From assembly GCF_003233725.1 (NCBI RefSeq), contig NZ_QKQV01000009.1:1-64000 (forward strand): a stretch of DNA of 64,000 nucleotides, read 5' to 3'. The position numbers and the translations under genes are program-made. Shown here one piece after another: positions 1 through 8,478 of this stretch. Numbering within the stretch: position 1 is the stretch's first letter; each line of letters opens with the position of its first letter. The notes beneath the pieces were generated by a model, which was not told where the DNA came from, did no database searches, and saw only the letters and a program-made list of their open reading frames with translations. Origin of the DNA: Mesonia sp. K7. Lineage in GTDB: Bacteria; Bacteroidota; Bacteroidia; Flavobacteriales; Flavobacteriaceae.

Positions 1-719
1 TTTCATCAAAAAACAATTACTATTTTTAATAATGAAATAAATGTTTAATAACGGTCAACTCTATTCAGGGAAGTTCAGTTAATGGTTAATGGAGTTTATG
101 AATTTTTATGTTTATTGTTATCCTTTCAACTCTTTGTTTTGTTTCAGGTTTTAGACAGTGGACTGCTTTCGTGTTACGGGTCTATACCTCAACAGAGTCA
201 GTGACGACAGCAGGCAGCAGGCAAGTTGTGAAGTGTTACTCTATCACTGTCTAGTTCTCGACCTACTTTTGATGGTCTACGCCAGGCAAGTACTTTTTCT
301 TTTAAAAAAAACCTGCCTGCACTTCGAGTTTCCTCAGTGATAACGGCAGGCAAGGCTCGAACTGACAGAAGTATCCACAGGATTAAAGCTGCTTGTTCTT
401 TTGTTTCTCGTGGTGATATAATTTTTATTATTTCTTTTTTGCATGGCCCAAAAAGGAAACGAAAAACGCACTTCCGCTTGATTGACAGCTATTTCTTAAA
501 AGGAGTCGGGTTTTAAAACATAAACTGACTAGATCGCCACTAAAAAGATAGCTTGAAAAGTAAGTCGAGATGTACTTGAGAGGAATCAGAATGACAGATT
601 AATATTCCATCATGGGCATGTAGTCGAGTACCCAAGTGAGATCGGAATAGGGTAAACTATTAACAAACTCCTACCTCCTATTTCCTATTTCCTAACTCCT
701 ATTCCCTAATTCCTAATTT
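1..719. other. Intergenic region at window edge, no convincing gene
   Basis: I find no supportable coding region here. An open frame at 158-340 has no recognisable domain and an implausible composition. The octamer CAGGCAAG occurs at 218-225, 283-290 and 347-354, spaced 64-65 bases apart, with no longer match around it. A short stretch at 443-470 (GCATGGCCCAAAAAGG) looks to me like intergenic sequence seen in other flavobacteria, but I cannot confirm this. The last 50 bases are a pyrimidine-rich CCTAATTCC-type array listed separately. The region probably separates the polysaccharide export genes from an unseen neighbour. Confidence 0.5.
668..719. repeat. Degenerate CCTATTTCC/CCTAATTCC short tandem array
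   Basis: About seven imperfect copies of a 7-8 base unit (CTCCTAC, CTCCTATTT, CCTATTT, CCTAACT, CCTATTC, CCTAATT) run directly up to the stop codon of the Wzc-type gene. The same unit, in either orientation, recurs at 36585-36656 and on both sides of the four-helix-bundle gene at 41411-41445 and 41801-41830. The position at the extreme end of a gene is shared by these loci. Confidence 0.7.
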
Positions 720-3098
720 CTATCTTTTCCAAAACATCCAAGCAGGCGAACCTTTGACTTTATCGGCTTCGTATCCGTAACCATAACCATAATTATAACC
801 ATAAGCTCCTTCAGCTTTTACACCATTCAGTACAATTCCTATAGACTGGAGTTTGTTGTTTTTTCTAAGGTCTTCGATGTGCTGCAGAAGTTTGGTTTCG
901 GTATAACCAGCCCTTACCATATATAAAGTCAGATCAGCATACTTGGAAATCAGCAAGGTATCGGTCACCAAGATGGTAGGTGCCGAATCGACAATGACGA
1001 TATCATACAAAGCTTTGGCCTCTTCCAATAGTTGTTGAAAACGAGTACTCATCAATAATTCTGCAGGGTTGGGAGGAATACTCCCTGAGAGGATAACGTC
1101 CAAATTCGAAAAATCGAAGCTATTCTTGATGATAATGTCATGCAGGGCTGTGCTCGAATCATACAAAAAGTTAGAGACCCCTATATGGTTTTTATCTTTA
1201 TTGATATAGGTATGGATCTGAGGGTTTCTTAAATCACATCCTACCAACAAGACTTTCTTTTTTGTGGATGCCATCGAATTGGCTAGGTTGACTGCGGTAA
1301 AGGTTTTTCCTTCTCCCTTGGTGGTCGAGGTCACGTAAACCACTTGGCCTTTTTCTGCTTCGGAGTTTTTAAAGTAATTTAAATTGGTGCGTAAAATCCG
1401 AAAGGCTTCCGCCAGAATACTTCGGTCATTTTTTAAGACCACTTGATGGGAGGTTTTATCCAATTGTGGTAATTCGCCCACTACCGAAACCTGGGGCAGC
1501 AACCGCGATACTTCTTGTTTGGAATTGATCTTCGTATCCAATAAAAAGTAGAGATAGAAAAATCCGAAGGGCAATAACAAGCCTAAGATAAGCGCTGCCA
1601 AAAGGATAATCATTCTTTTGGGAGAAACCGGCTCTGATCCTGTATAAGCAAAATCCACTACCTTAATGGTAGGCGCCGTCGTGGCATAGCTCAAGGCAGC
1701 CTCTTCTCTACGTTGTAACAAAAACAAATACAGCTTTTCTTTGATGTCTTGTTGGCGGTAGATTTCCCTACCTATTTTTTCTTTGGCGGGTAAGCTGGCC
1801 AATTGTCCGCTAGAAATATTTTCTTGGCGTTGTATCGAATTTAATTGCAACTGTAAGGCGTTGATATATGCATTGACGCTGGAGATGATATTTTGCTGTA
1901 TACTTTCTAATTGCTGGTTGATATTGATGACCGCTGGGTTCGACTCAGTAGCACCGACCAATAAGGCGTTTCGTTCTTGTACTAGCCGGTTGTACTGCTC
2001 GGTTAAGTTATTGACCGAACCGTCTTGAATTCCGATGTTGGCAGGCAACAGGTTGTATTTTTCTTGGCTGAGCAAGACGTCCTTAAAATCTTTGGTGATT
2101 TCCAACTGGATTTCGGCTTCTACCCGCTTTTTTTCAGACTCCGCTTCTTTGCCCAATAACTGTTCTGCGGTGGTTTCTACCGTCAAGATATCATTGTCTT
2201 GTTTAAAATCGACAATTTCTGTTTCTACGGTATCCAACTCTTGCTCTAAAAACACCAAACGGTCTTCCACAAACTCTTGGGTACGTTTGGACACCAAACG
2301 TTTGTCTTCTATCCCATCTTGGTTGAACTGATTGATCAAATTATTGATAATAGCTTCGTTCTTATTCGCATTTTCCCCTTGCAATTTGATTTGAAGAATA
2401 TGACTTTCTTTTCCTACCGGAGCGATAAGAACCCCTTTATTTAATTGAGATATGGCCTTGTCTGTTGGGATAAATTGAAAATGTAGTACGGTTTCTTTGC
2501 TCAGTATATTTGATTTATCTGTTGTTGTTTTTTCAATTTTAAAACTATAGCCCTGCGAAGAGACCAATTCATTGTATTTTCCGTGTATGACCTCTCCATC
2601 ATTTGGGGTGATTTTAAACGTATTGGAATTTACACTTCTTTCGAAACGAAACAATACCGATGGATTAGCCAAGCTATCTTTATTGTACCAAAAAATCTTA
2701 ATCGGTACTTCCTTGTTGTGTAATAAAGCCGATTTGATAGTCGCAACATTATAAAATCTCGTATTTAGGTTTTCTTCATCCACCACTTTTTTCAACAAGC
2801 GTCTGGATTTAAAAATCTCGATTTCATTTTCCAGGTTGACTTTACTCAGGTTGAATAAACTTGTCGAACCACTTAGACCCGATAAATCTACCCCGCCGTC
2901 ATTGGATTCGTCTAAAATTTTAACCTTTGCTTGCGTTTCGTAAATGTTGGTGCTGTACCTTAAATATAAAAACGCAGTAATTAAACAAATTATGATGCTT
3001 AGCAAAAACCATGGCCAGTACTGTAGGTACTTATAAATAAGTAGTTTTAAGTCTTCTCCTCCCGCTTGGTCTTCGTAATGATTTTTGATTTCTTCCAT
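720..3098 (-). CDS. wzc: Wzc-type polysaccharide co-polymerase / tyrosine kinase
   Basis: This inner-membrane protein of 792 residues controls polymerisation and export of surface polysaccharide. It has a first membrane segment at about 29-47, a long periplasmic Wzz-type region with coiled-coil character, and a second membrane segment at about residue 500. The C-terminal cytoplasmic BY-kinase/ParA-like domain carries a Walker A motif (TKGEGKT), a Walker A' motif (VLLVGCDLRNP) and a Walker B motif (DIVIVDSAP). The tail has six tyrosines in an alternating Y-G pattern, the expected autophosphorylation cluster. It begins 4 bases after the stop of the Wza-type lipoprotein gene, so the two form an operon. 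No partner phosphatase gene is visible in the window. The family call is firm; the polysaccharide made is unknown. Confidence 0.92.
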   Translation of the reverse strand: MEEIKNHYEDQAGGEDLKLLIYKYLQYWPWFLLSIIICLITAFLYLRYSTNIYETQAKVKILDESNDGGVDLSGLSGSTSLFNLSKVNLENEIEIFKSRRLLKKVVDEENLNTRFYNVATIKSALLHNKEVPIKIFWYNKDSLANPSVLFRFERSVNSNTFKITPNDGEVIHGKYNELVSSQGYSFKIEKTTTDKSNILSKETVLHFQFIPTDKAISQLNKGVLIAPVGKESHILQIKLQGENANKNEAIINNLINQFNQDGIEDKRLVSKRTQEFVEDRLVFLEQELDTVETEIVDFKQDNDILTVETTAEQLLGKEAESEKKRVEAEIQLEITKDFKDVLLSQEKYNLLPANIGIQDGSVNNLTEQYNRLVQERNALLVGATESNPAVININQQLESIQQNIISSVNAYINALQLQLNSIQRQENISSGQLASLPAKEKIGREIYRQQDIKEKLYLFLLQRREEAALSYATTAPTIKVVDFAYTGSEPVSPKRMIILLAALILGLLLPFGFFYLYFLLDTKINSKQEVSRLLPQVSVVGELPQLDKTSHQVVLKNDRSILAEAFRILRTNLNYFKNSEAEKGQVVYVTSTTKGEGKTFTAVNLANSMASTKKKVLLVGCDLRNPQIHTYINKDKNHIGVSNFLYDSSTALHDIIIKNSFDFSNLDVILSGSIPPNPAELLMSTRFQQLLEEAKALYDIVIVDSAPTILVTDTLLISKYADLTLYMVRAGYTETKLLQHIEDLRKNNKLQSIGIVLNGVKAEGAYGYNYGYGYGYEADKVKGSPAWMFWKR

Positions 3099-3102
3099 AA
3101 AA

Positions 3103-3873
3103 CTATCTGAAAATGATAATGGCTGTACTTAATAAAATGGAGAATACGGACAACAAGGTTCCTAAATTCCCAATCACCCCTGCCGATTTTACTTTGGCAC
3201 TGTTCGGGGTAACATACACAATGTCATTGGGTTTCAAGTAGTAATATTCGCTATTCATCCAGTCAGAGGTGGTTAAGTCGATGACTACTTGCTCCCGCTT
3301 GTCTGCTACTTGCCGGATCAACAGCACTTGTTCTCTTTTGCCCTGTATGGTTAAATCTCCTGCTGTTCCCAAGGCTTGCGGTAGAGAAAAGGTTTCTTCG
3401 GTAATCTCATACGTACCTGGATTTTTGACTTCTCCAATAATGGTAATTTTAAAGTTCAGCAAACGTACCCTTACCGTAGGATCTATAATGTAAGTGGCTA
3501 ATTTACTTTCCAATTCCTTTTGTAACTCACTTGTGGTATAGCCTGTTACTTTGAGTTCCCCAAGCCCAGGGTAATTAATCGTGCCATTCTCACGCACCAA
3601 ATAGCCTTCCAACTTTAAGAGGTCGATCTGACGCGCTTGGGTCGATGCCCCCATCAATGCCTTATCAAACTGAAAAGGAATCAAACTTTTTTCGTTGGCG
3701 GCACTGATGTCTATTTTTAGAATATCATTGACTTGTATGTGAGGATGCTCATAGATTTCATCCACACTTTTCAAATTAATCTCTTCGATATCTTGGAAAT
3801 AGAGAATGTCTTTTTTTGTAGAACAGCTCATCAGTAAAAGCCCTAAGCTCAACAACAGTACTAGTTTTTTCAC
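3103..3873 (-). CDS. wza: Wza-type polysaccharide export outer-membrane lipoprotein
   Basis: This 256-residue protein has a lipoprotein signal (LLMSC, lipid-attached Cys at residue 17). A Poly_export domain follows (region around VNDILKIDISAANE), then an SLBB domain (ITIIGEVKNPGTYEI). A C-terminal hydrophobic helix (LLSVFSILLSTAIIIF) could span the outer membrane, as in Wza. It is known to form the outer-membrane channel for capsule or exopolysaccharide, working with the Wzc-type kinase encoded just downstream. It is shorter than E. coli Wza (about 380 residues), which is usual for Bacteroidota members. A candidate -7 element lies about 315 bases upstream, implying a long leader. Confidence 0.92.
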   Translation of the reverse strand: MKKLVLLLSLGLLLMSCSTKKDILYFQDIEEINLKSVDEIYEHPHIQVNDILKIDISAANEKSLIPFQFDKALMGASTQARQIDLLKLEGYLVRENGTINYPGLGELKVTGYTTSELQKELESKLATYIIDPTVRVRLLNFKITIIGEVKNPGTYEITEETFSLPQALGTAGDLTIQGKREQVLLIRQVADKREQVVIDLTTSDWMNSEYYYLKPNDIVYVTPNSAKVKSAGVIGNLGTLLSVFSILLSTAIIIFR

Positions 3874-3965
3874 ACGTTTAAGTTTTAATAATTACCACCT
3901 GTTATGCATTTTAGCTCAAATCAATTCCAAAACTGTCAGTTCGAATGATTTTTTGCTAAAAAATC

Positions 3966-4006
3966 GTATCGAGAACTATTTCATAAGCTAAAATCTTATA
4001 CTCGAC
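3966..4006. repeat. Dispersed intergenic repeat, degenerate copy
   Basis: The copy starts with GTATCGAGAA and continues CTATTTCATAAGCTAAAATC. It matches the copy at 8479-8522 with a few substitutions. In this copy the closing inverted arm is degenerate (TTATACTCGACC instead of TTATTCTCGATAC). Confidence 0.6.
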
Positions 4007-4187
4007 CTATCTGCACACGCTCGCTAAGCTTTAGCGTAAGCTTCTCACAAGCAGGTACAAACTTTACTCTTTTCAATTGTAACATAGCGAACAGCTACCA
4101 CCCCTACGCTGTCTCCCTAAAAATTTTAAACCCTTTCTTTTTTAACGAAATAAAGCTTAAAATTTGTTCATGCGTGTTACGTGGCTG

Positions 4188-4195
4188 CAAATATA
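4188..4195 (-). promoter_or_regulatory. Candidate -7 element for wza-wzc
   Basis: The minus strand reads TATATTTG, a perfect match to the Bacteroidota TAnnTTTG element. No clear TTTG -33 box is seen at the usual spacing. If used, the leader of the polysaccharide export operon would be about 310 bases and would contain the dispersed repeat. Confidence 0.4.
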
Positions 4196-4368
4196 AGGTA
4201 AAAATATCAGTCAGCAGAGGTTAAAAAATCTTAAAGTTATTGAAAACAATAGTATTTTGAAGAGAAATAAAACCTACAAGTACAAAATTTAGGTTAAAAA
4301 ATCGCTTCATGCTGTTTTTATTCTGTAAATTAGAATATTATATTTACCTAATTTATATATTTGGTTTA

Positions 4369-4376
4369 TATATTTG
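4369..4376 (+). promoter_or_regulatory. -7 element for the CapD-type dehydratase gene
   Basis: TATATTTG matches TAnnTTTG and lies 21 bases before the ATG. An overlapping AT-rich tract at 4353-4366 holds a second, poorer candidate. Confidence 0.55.
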
Positions 4377-4397
4377 CTGTAGGAATATGACTAACCT

Positions 4398-6392
4398 ATG
4401 AAAGGAAAAACTACGATAAAGAAGTACTTGTTGAAATTTATCAAGCCATTCGTGAAAAACTATGTGCCCAGGCCTTATATTTTCACTATTGATGTTTTAC
4501 TTTCTTTTATAGCGGCCCAGTCTTCCTTTTACTTGATCAACTCCGTCAAAACAAATCCTGAAATACTCACGCTCACCTGGCAACTGTTTACCATCGTAGC
4601 TACCCAAGCTATGTATTACCTTATTTTTAAATCTTTTGCCGGTTTGGTGAGGTATTCTAGTTTTAAAGATGTCATTACACAACTCAAAGTGACCACCGCT
4701 GCGGTATTTAGCCTCTTAATCATCAATAGGATTTATTTCTTAACACAGGCAGAGAAGCTTATTTTAGACGCAGGGATCATTGTCTATGGTTTTATTGCTT
4801 TTTCGTTACTCTTTTTCTTTCGAGTGATTGTCAAACGTATCTACAAAGCCATCAATGCCAATAAAAACTCTAAAATGGCTTATATTTTAGGAACCGATCG
4901 CTATGACATTGCCATGGCTGAAGGCTTGATTTCTGAATTTTCTGATGCTTTTAATATTGTGGGGTTTATCAACACAAGCGACAAAAAAATGGGCAACCGA
5001 ATTCATGGCTTACCTATCTACAATATCCATCAGATTAAAAAATCTTCCAGTTCCAGTATAGATGCGGTGATTGTTAGGGAAGAGAAGATTGAAATTCTTC
5101 GGAATAAAAATAGCCAGTTGTTTGCTGAACTTTTAGAATTGAAATATAAAATTTTAAAACTCCCTAAGCCCGAAGATTTATACAATAAAAAATCGATTTC
5201 TAAACTCAAAGAGATTAAGATTGAAGACCTATTACAACGGACGCCCATTAGTTTAGACAAAAGAAAGCTCTTCAGTTTATACGCCAATAAAACTATTTTG
5301 GTGACCGGAGCTGCAGGGTCTATTGGAAGCGAAATTGTACGACAGCTTATTCCTTTCCAACCCAAGTGCATTGTTTTGGTCGATCAAGCCGAAACCCCTT
5401 TGCATGAGCTTTCGGTTAGCTTAGATAAAGATTTTCCGGAGCTTAATTACACTAAAGTCGTCGCCAACGTAAGAAGCAAGAAAAGAATTCGTGAAGTTTT
5501 TGAAAAATTTCACCCTGAAGTAGTTTTTCACGGAGCAGCCTATAAACATGTTCCCATGATGGAAGACAATCCTATAGAATCGCTAAGCGTCAACTTCCAT
5601 GGCACTAGAAATTTGGCGGAGCTTGCCGAAGAATATCATATCGAAAGGTTTGTGTTTGTGAGTACCGACAAAGCCGTAAACCCAACCAACATTATGGGCG
5701 CTTCGAAGAGAGCAGCCGAAATCTACATCCAGTCTTTGGCGAGTAAAGAAACCCAACAAACCACTTATATTACCACTCGCTTTGGGAATGTATTGGGGTC
5801 TAATGGTTCTGTGATCCCTCATTTTAAAAAGCAAATAAAAAACGGAGGACCGGTTACGGTAACGCATCCCGATATCACCCGCTATTTTATGACCATCGAC
5901 GAAGCCTGTCAACTGGTCTTAGAAGCCGGAGCCATGGGAAAAGGTGGTGAAATTTATGTGTTTGATATGGGCTCACCCATAAAAATCATCGATTTAGCCA
6001 AACAAATGATTCGTCTGTCTGGTCTGGTTCCTAATGAGGATATCAAAATTGAATTCTCAGGTTTAAGGCCCGGTGAAAAACTGTACGAAGAGTTATTGGC
6101 CGATATTGAAAAAACATTACCTACCCACCACAAGAAAATTATGATTGCTCAGGCAACACATACCTTTACAGCCTCTAAAAACAACCTACTCTCAAACTTA
6201 CTCCAACATGTCAAGTTAAATGATTTTGAAAAAGCAGTACTTTGTTTACACGAACTAGTACCCGAATATACTCCAATTGACGTGAATGACTTTCGTTTTG
6301 ATGAAGCCAAAGCTAAGATTTTATGCCAAGATGACCTTAACGGTAAGGTCTATGCAAAGCCAAAAAATTTCCCTACCAAAAAGGTATCTTAA
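4398..6392 (+). CDS. Membrane-anchored nucleotide-sugar 4,6-dehydratase (CapD/WbpM/PglF family)
   Basis: This 664-residue protein has about four N-terminal transmembrane helices (residues 20-160). A CoA-binding-like Rossmann region follows (AYILGTDRYD), then a C-terminal SDR catalytic domain with the NAD motif GAAGSIGSE, a DQAE segment and a STDKAVNPTNIMGASK active site. The active site has Met-x3-Lys in place of Tyr-x3-Lys, as is known for the long membrane-bound dehydratases of this family. The family converts UDP-GlcNAc-type sugars to 4-keto-6-deoxy intermediates for surface glycans or protein glycosylation. It sits divergent from the polysaccharide export operon, which supports that role. 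The exact sugar cannot be told. Confidence 0.92.
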   Translation: MKGKTTIKKYLLKFIKPFVKNYVPRPYIFTIDVLLSFIAAQSSFYLINSVKTNPEILTLTWQLFTIVATQAMYYLIFKSFAGLVRYSSFKDVITQLKVTTAAVFSLLIINRIYFLTQAEKLILDAGIIVYGFIAFSLLFFFRVIVKRIYKAINANKNSKMAYILGTDRYDIAMAEGLISEFSDAFNIVGFINTSDKKMGNRIHGLPIYNIHQIKKSSSSSIDAVIVREEKIEILRNKNSQLFAELLELKYKILKLPKPEDLYNKKSISKLKEIKIEDLLQRTPISLDKRKLFSLYANKTILVTGAAGSIGSEIVRQLIPFQPKCIVLVDQAETPLHELSVSLDKDFPELNYTKVVANVRSKKRIREVFEKFHPEVVFHGAAYKHVPMMEDNPIESLSVNFHGTRNLAELAEEYHIERFVFVSTDKAVNPTNIMGASKRAAEIYIQSLASKETQQTTYITTRFGNVLGSNGSVIPHFKKQIKNGGPVTVTHPDITRYFMTIDEACQLVLEAGAMGKGGEIYVFDMGSPIKIIDLAKQMIRLSGLVPNEDIKIEFSGLRPGEKLYEELLADIEKTLPTHHKKIMIAQATHTFTASKNNLLSNLLQHVKLNDFEKAVLCLHELVPEYTPIDVNDFRFDEAKAKILCQDDLNGKVYAKPKNFPTKKVS

Positions 6393-6453
6393 ATACTATT
6401 TGATGAGATCTTTCATTTTAAAAATAAAATTTTTATCTTTTTTAGAAAATTTA

Positions 6454-6484
6454 TTTGCGAGAATACAAAAACAGTTTATATTTG
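6454..6484 (+). promoter_or_regulatory. Bacteroidota-type promoter of tRNA-Asp
   Basis: TTTG at 6454-6457, 19 bases, then TATATTTG at 6477-6484, an excellent fit to the TTTG / TAnnTTTG consensus. The mature tRNA begins 19 bases downstream. This is the cleanest promoter in the window. Confidence 0.75.
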
Positions 6485-6503
6485 CACTCGCAATTAAGCA
6501 AAC

Positions 6504-6577
6504 GGTCTGGTAGTTCAGTTGGTTAGAATACCTGCCTGTCACGCAGGGGGTCGCGAGTTCGAGTCTCGTCCAGACCG
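6504..6577 (+). tRNA. tRNA-Asp (GTC)
   Basis: The 74 bases fold as a cloverleaf. The acceptor arms GGTCTGG and CCAGACC pair perfectly with discriminator G. The D-arm contains GTTCAGTTGGTTAGAAT. The anticodon stem CCTGC/GCAGG encloses the loop CTGTCAC with anticodon GTC. The T-arm is GCGAG/CTCGT around TTCGAGT. CCA is not encoded. A promoter precedes it and a terminator follows, so it is transcribed alone. Confidence 0.97.
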
Positions 6578-6585
6578 CAACCAAT

Positions 6586-6617
6586 AAAAAGCTTCAATTT
6601 CTATTGAGGCTTTTTTT
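6586..6617 (+). terminator. Rho-independent terminator of tRNA-Asp
   Basis: AAGCTTCAAT pairs with ATTGAGGCTT across a short loop, followed by seven T. It ends tRNA-Asp transcription. Confidence 0.75.
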
Positions 6618-6683
6618 ACGAAGTTGTGTTGTGTGATACCTGTAATAAGGTATCCTAGGTTTAAGTAAATTAAGCCAATGAAG

Positions 6684-6717
6684 AGCTTTTCCTAATTTGT
6701 TGGAAGGGCTTTTTTTG
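6684..6717 (+). terminator. Second hairpin terminator downstream of tRNA-Asp
   Basis: AGCTTTTCC pairs with GGAAGGGCT (two G-U pairs) around a loop of about ten bases, followed by seven T. It may be a back-up terminator, or the remnant of a lost transcription unit between it and the first terminator. Confidence 0.55.
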
Positions 6718-6774
6718 TTTGAAGGGAAATCTTATTAAAAAGTCAAGAAGTCAACTTTCTAAATGCAATAAAGT

Positions 6775-6903
6775 ACTACAATTCAACTTTCAAAGAGTTA
6801 ACTATTCACCATTAACAATTAACTTTCAACTTCCAAAAAGTTAAATATTCACCATTAACAATTAACCACTAACTATTAACTTTCAACTTTCAACTTTCAA
6901 ACG
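6775..6903. repeat. AT-rich array of ATTAACAATTAAC / TTTCAACTTTCAAC units
   Basis: A 21-base unit beginning TATTCACCATTAAC is present twice without mismatch at 6803-6823 and 6846-6866. It is interspersed with TTTCAACTTTC units, three of which are in tandem at the end. The array stops one base before the DUF58 stop codon. The units resemble short intergenic repeats seen in other flavobacterial genomes. Confidence 0.65.
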
Positions 6904-6904
6904 C

Positions 6905-7834
6905 TTACTTAAACTTCTGCCGCTCTAATAAATAAGTGAGTAACACCTTCTCAAACCGCTCGTTGATATCTACCGGAACATAACCAATTTGGTATTGCAA
7001 ACACATTTCTTTTAGTTGTTTAAAATACTTTTCAACTTCTTCTTGGTATACTTCTTTGATGTTCGCTGCATACAAGGCTATTTTTTCGCCCGTTTCTATG
7101 TCTTCGTAACGTTTGGGAAGGTTGTTAAAATCAAAAGCAAATTCTGTTTTCTTATCGTAAGTGTGAAAAAGCACCAATTCATGCTTATTATATTTAAGAT
7201 GTCTCAGGGCTTCTATCAACCTTTCTTCCGACTCATCGTACTGAAACATATCGGTAAATAAAAAAATAAGTGAACGCCTTTTTACTTTTTCAGCAATCTG
7301 ATGCAAAATTTCGTAGGTATTGGTCGCCTTGTTTTTATTGCTCACATTCACTGTATTTTGCAATCGGTGCATCAGCAACTGAAAATGCCTTTCATTGCCC
7401 TTTTCGGGGAAATAACTCTCATATACATCACTAAAAACACTTAAACCAACGGCGTCTCGTTGTTTTTTCAGGATTTTCATGAGTGCTGCGGTTGCCAAAA
7501 CTGCAAAACCTATCTTGTTGTAATGCATTAAATTTTGTTTTTGTAGTATCGGATAATGCATCGACGAACTGTTGTCGATAATCACATGGCATCGTAAATT
7601 GGTTTCCTCTTCGTATTTTTTGGTGTAAAGCTTATCGGTTTTCGCGTATAGCTTCCAATCGATATGCTTAGTGCTTTCTCCTTGGTTATAGATTTTATGC
7701 TCGGCAAACTCGGCAGAAAACCCATGAAACGGACTTTTATGTAATCCAGAAATAAAACCTTCGACAATTTGTCTGGCTAGGTGATCTAAGTTTTCAAATC
7801 CTGATGCTTGTTGTAGTTCTTTCTGAATTTCCAT
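6905..7834 (-). CDS. DUF58 domain protein (vWA-like)
   Basis: From the preferred start MEIQKELQQA the protein has about 309 residues; an in-frame Met 17 codons upstream adds a run with no family similarity. The family is recognised from FHGFSAEFAEHKIYNQGEST, the DWKLYAKTDKLYTKKYEEE segment and the MIDAS-like DNSSSM motif, with TDMF further on. DUF58 proteins occur beside MoxR ATPases and batA-like genes in stress or gliding-related operons. Here no moxR is adjacent, so it looks detached from its usual partners, or these lie elsewhere. Probably cytoplasmic. Biochemical role unknown. Confidence 0.85.
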   Translation of the reverse strand: MEIQKELQQASGFENLDHLARQIVEGFISGLHKSPFHGFSAEFAEHKIYNQGESTKHIDWKLYAKTDKLYTKKYEEETNLRCHVIIDNSSSMHYPILQKQNLMHYNKIGFAVLATAALMKILKKQRDAVGLSVFSDVYESYFPEKGNERHFQLLMHRLQNTVNVSNKNKATNTYEILHQIAEKVKRRSLIFLFTDMFQYDESEERLIEALRHLKYNKHELVLFHTYDKKTEFAFDFNNLPKRYEDIETGEKIALYAANIKEVYQEEVEKYFKQLKEMCLQYQIGYVPVDINERFEKVLLTYLLERQKFK

Positions 7835-7873
7835 AACTCGATTTCTATCTATAATTCTATTGAAATAAAAAAG

Positions 7874-7900
7874 TTCTCGATACAATCCCGAGTTCTCGGG
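7874..7900. repeat. TTCTCGATAC fragment joined to a CCCGAG/CTCGGG palindrome
   Basis: TTCTCGATAC (7874-7883) equals the closing arm of the repeat at 8479-8522. It is followed by CCCGAGTTCTCGGG (7887-7900), a perfect 6-bp stem. A related CCCGATCTCGAGGGCTCGGG lies at 41025-41044. Confidence 0.5.
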
Positions 7901-7928
7901 ATCACTCCTTTAGACTTTTTCATAAAAA

Positions 7929-7962
7929 TAAAAAAAGGTTCAGCAACCGCTCAACCTTTTTC
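7929..7962 (-). terminator. Terminator of trxA
   Basis: On the minus strand AGGTTGAGC pairs with GCTGAACCT (one mismatch) around a GGTT loop, followed by a T tract. It lies just downstream of the trxA stop codon. Confidence 0.7.
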
Positions 7963-7985
7963 TAAATTTATTTTTGAATTCTATC

Positions 7986-8303
7986 TTACAACAACTGATC
8001 GATCGCTTGGGTATAAGTATCTTTTGGCGAAACACCTACTTGTCTTCCTACCAACTCTCCTTTGTTAAAAACCAAAACGGTCGGGATGTTGCGCACGCCG
8101 TATTTTGCCGCAAACTCTTGGTTAGCATCTACATCTACTTTTCCTACCACCGCTTTACCATCGTATTCCTTACTGATCTCATCAATGATTGGCCCCACCA
8201 TTCTACAGGGTCCACACCAAGCAGCCCAAAAGTCTACCAATACCGGTTTGTCGCTATTTAATACTGTTTCTTCAAAGGTTGCGTCTGTTATTTCTAAAGC
8301 CAT
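7986..8303 (-). CDS. trxA: Thioredoxin
   Basis: This 105-residue cytoplasmic thioredoxin has the redox motif WCGPC at residues 29-33 and the cis-proline loop in NIPTVLVF. Length and fold landmarks (FWAAWCGPC, KVDVDAN) match typical TrxA. It reduces protein disulfides using electrons from thioredoxin reductase. It is monocistronic, with its own terminator and a candidate TATTTTTG -7 element on the minus strand at 8333-8340. Confidence 0.97.
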   Translation of the reverse strand: MALEITDATFEETVLNSDKPVLVDFWAAWCGPCRMVGPIIDEISKEYDGKAVVGKVDVDANQEFAAKYGVRNIPTVLVFNKGELVGRQVGVSPKDTYTQAIDQLL

Positions 8304-8332
8304 TTTATTTTAATTTTTAATTTTATCTACTA

Positions 8333-8340
8333 CAAAAATA
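8333..8340 (-). promoter_or_regulatory. Candidate -7 element of trxA
   Basis: The minus strand reads TATTTTTG, fitting TAnnTTTG, 29 bases before the trxA start codon. No good -33 element is visible. Confidence 0.45.
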
Positions 8341-8478
8341 CATAATATATTTCTTTTCTGAAGACTTCTCATATTATAAAGCTCAATAAGTATATAAGGG
8401 TTTTTTATTAGTTATTGTAATAGAGAAATGATTTTTGTTTAATTCTCGTTGCTTCGTGTGATTTCGCTTTGCGGAATT

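Larger units (their letters stand above)
3874..4397. other. Divergent intergenic region with promoter candidates and a dispersed repeat
   Basis: This 524-base spacer separates the wza-wzc operon from the divergent CapD-type gene. It holds a copy of the GTATCGAGAA-type dispersed repeat (3966-4006), an imperfect palindrome (GCTAAGCTTTAGC at 4022-4034), a minus-strand TATATTTG at 4188-4195 and a plus-strand TATATTTG at 4369-4376. I see no ORF of substance and no UpxY-like antiterminator gene. Confidence 0.5.
6578..6904. other. Gene-free stretch between tRNA-Asp and the DUF58 gene
   Basis: It holds two terminator-like hairpins (6586-6617 and 6684-6717), a small GATACC/GGTATC hairpin near 6636-6654, and an AT-rich repeat array up to the DUF58 stop codon. 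No coding potential is seen. Confidence 0.6.

Noticed and set aside
158-340. 60-codon frame near the window start
   Set aside because: No domain, no signal peptide, unusual composition, and it overlaps the CAGGCAAG repeats; most likely chance.
6618-6720. Second degenerate tRNA between the two terminators
   Set aside because: A GATACC/GGTATC hairpin is present, but no T-arm or anticodon arm can be formed.
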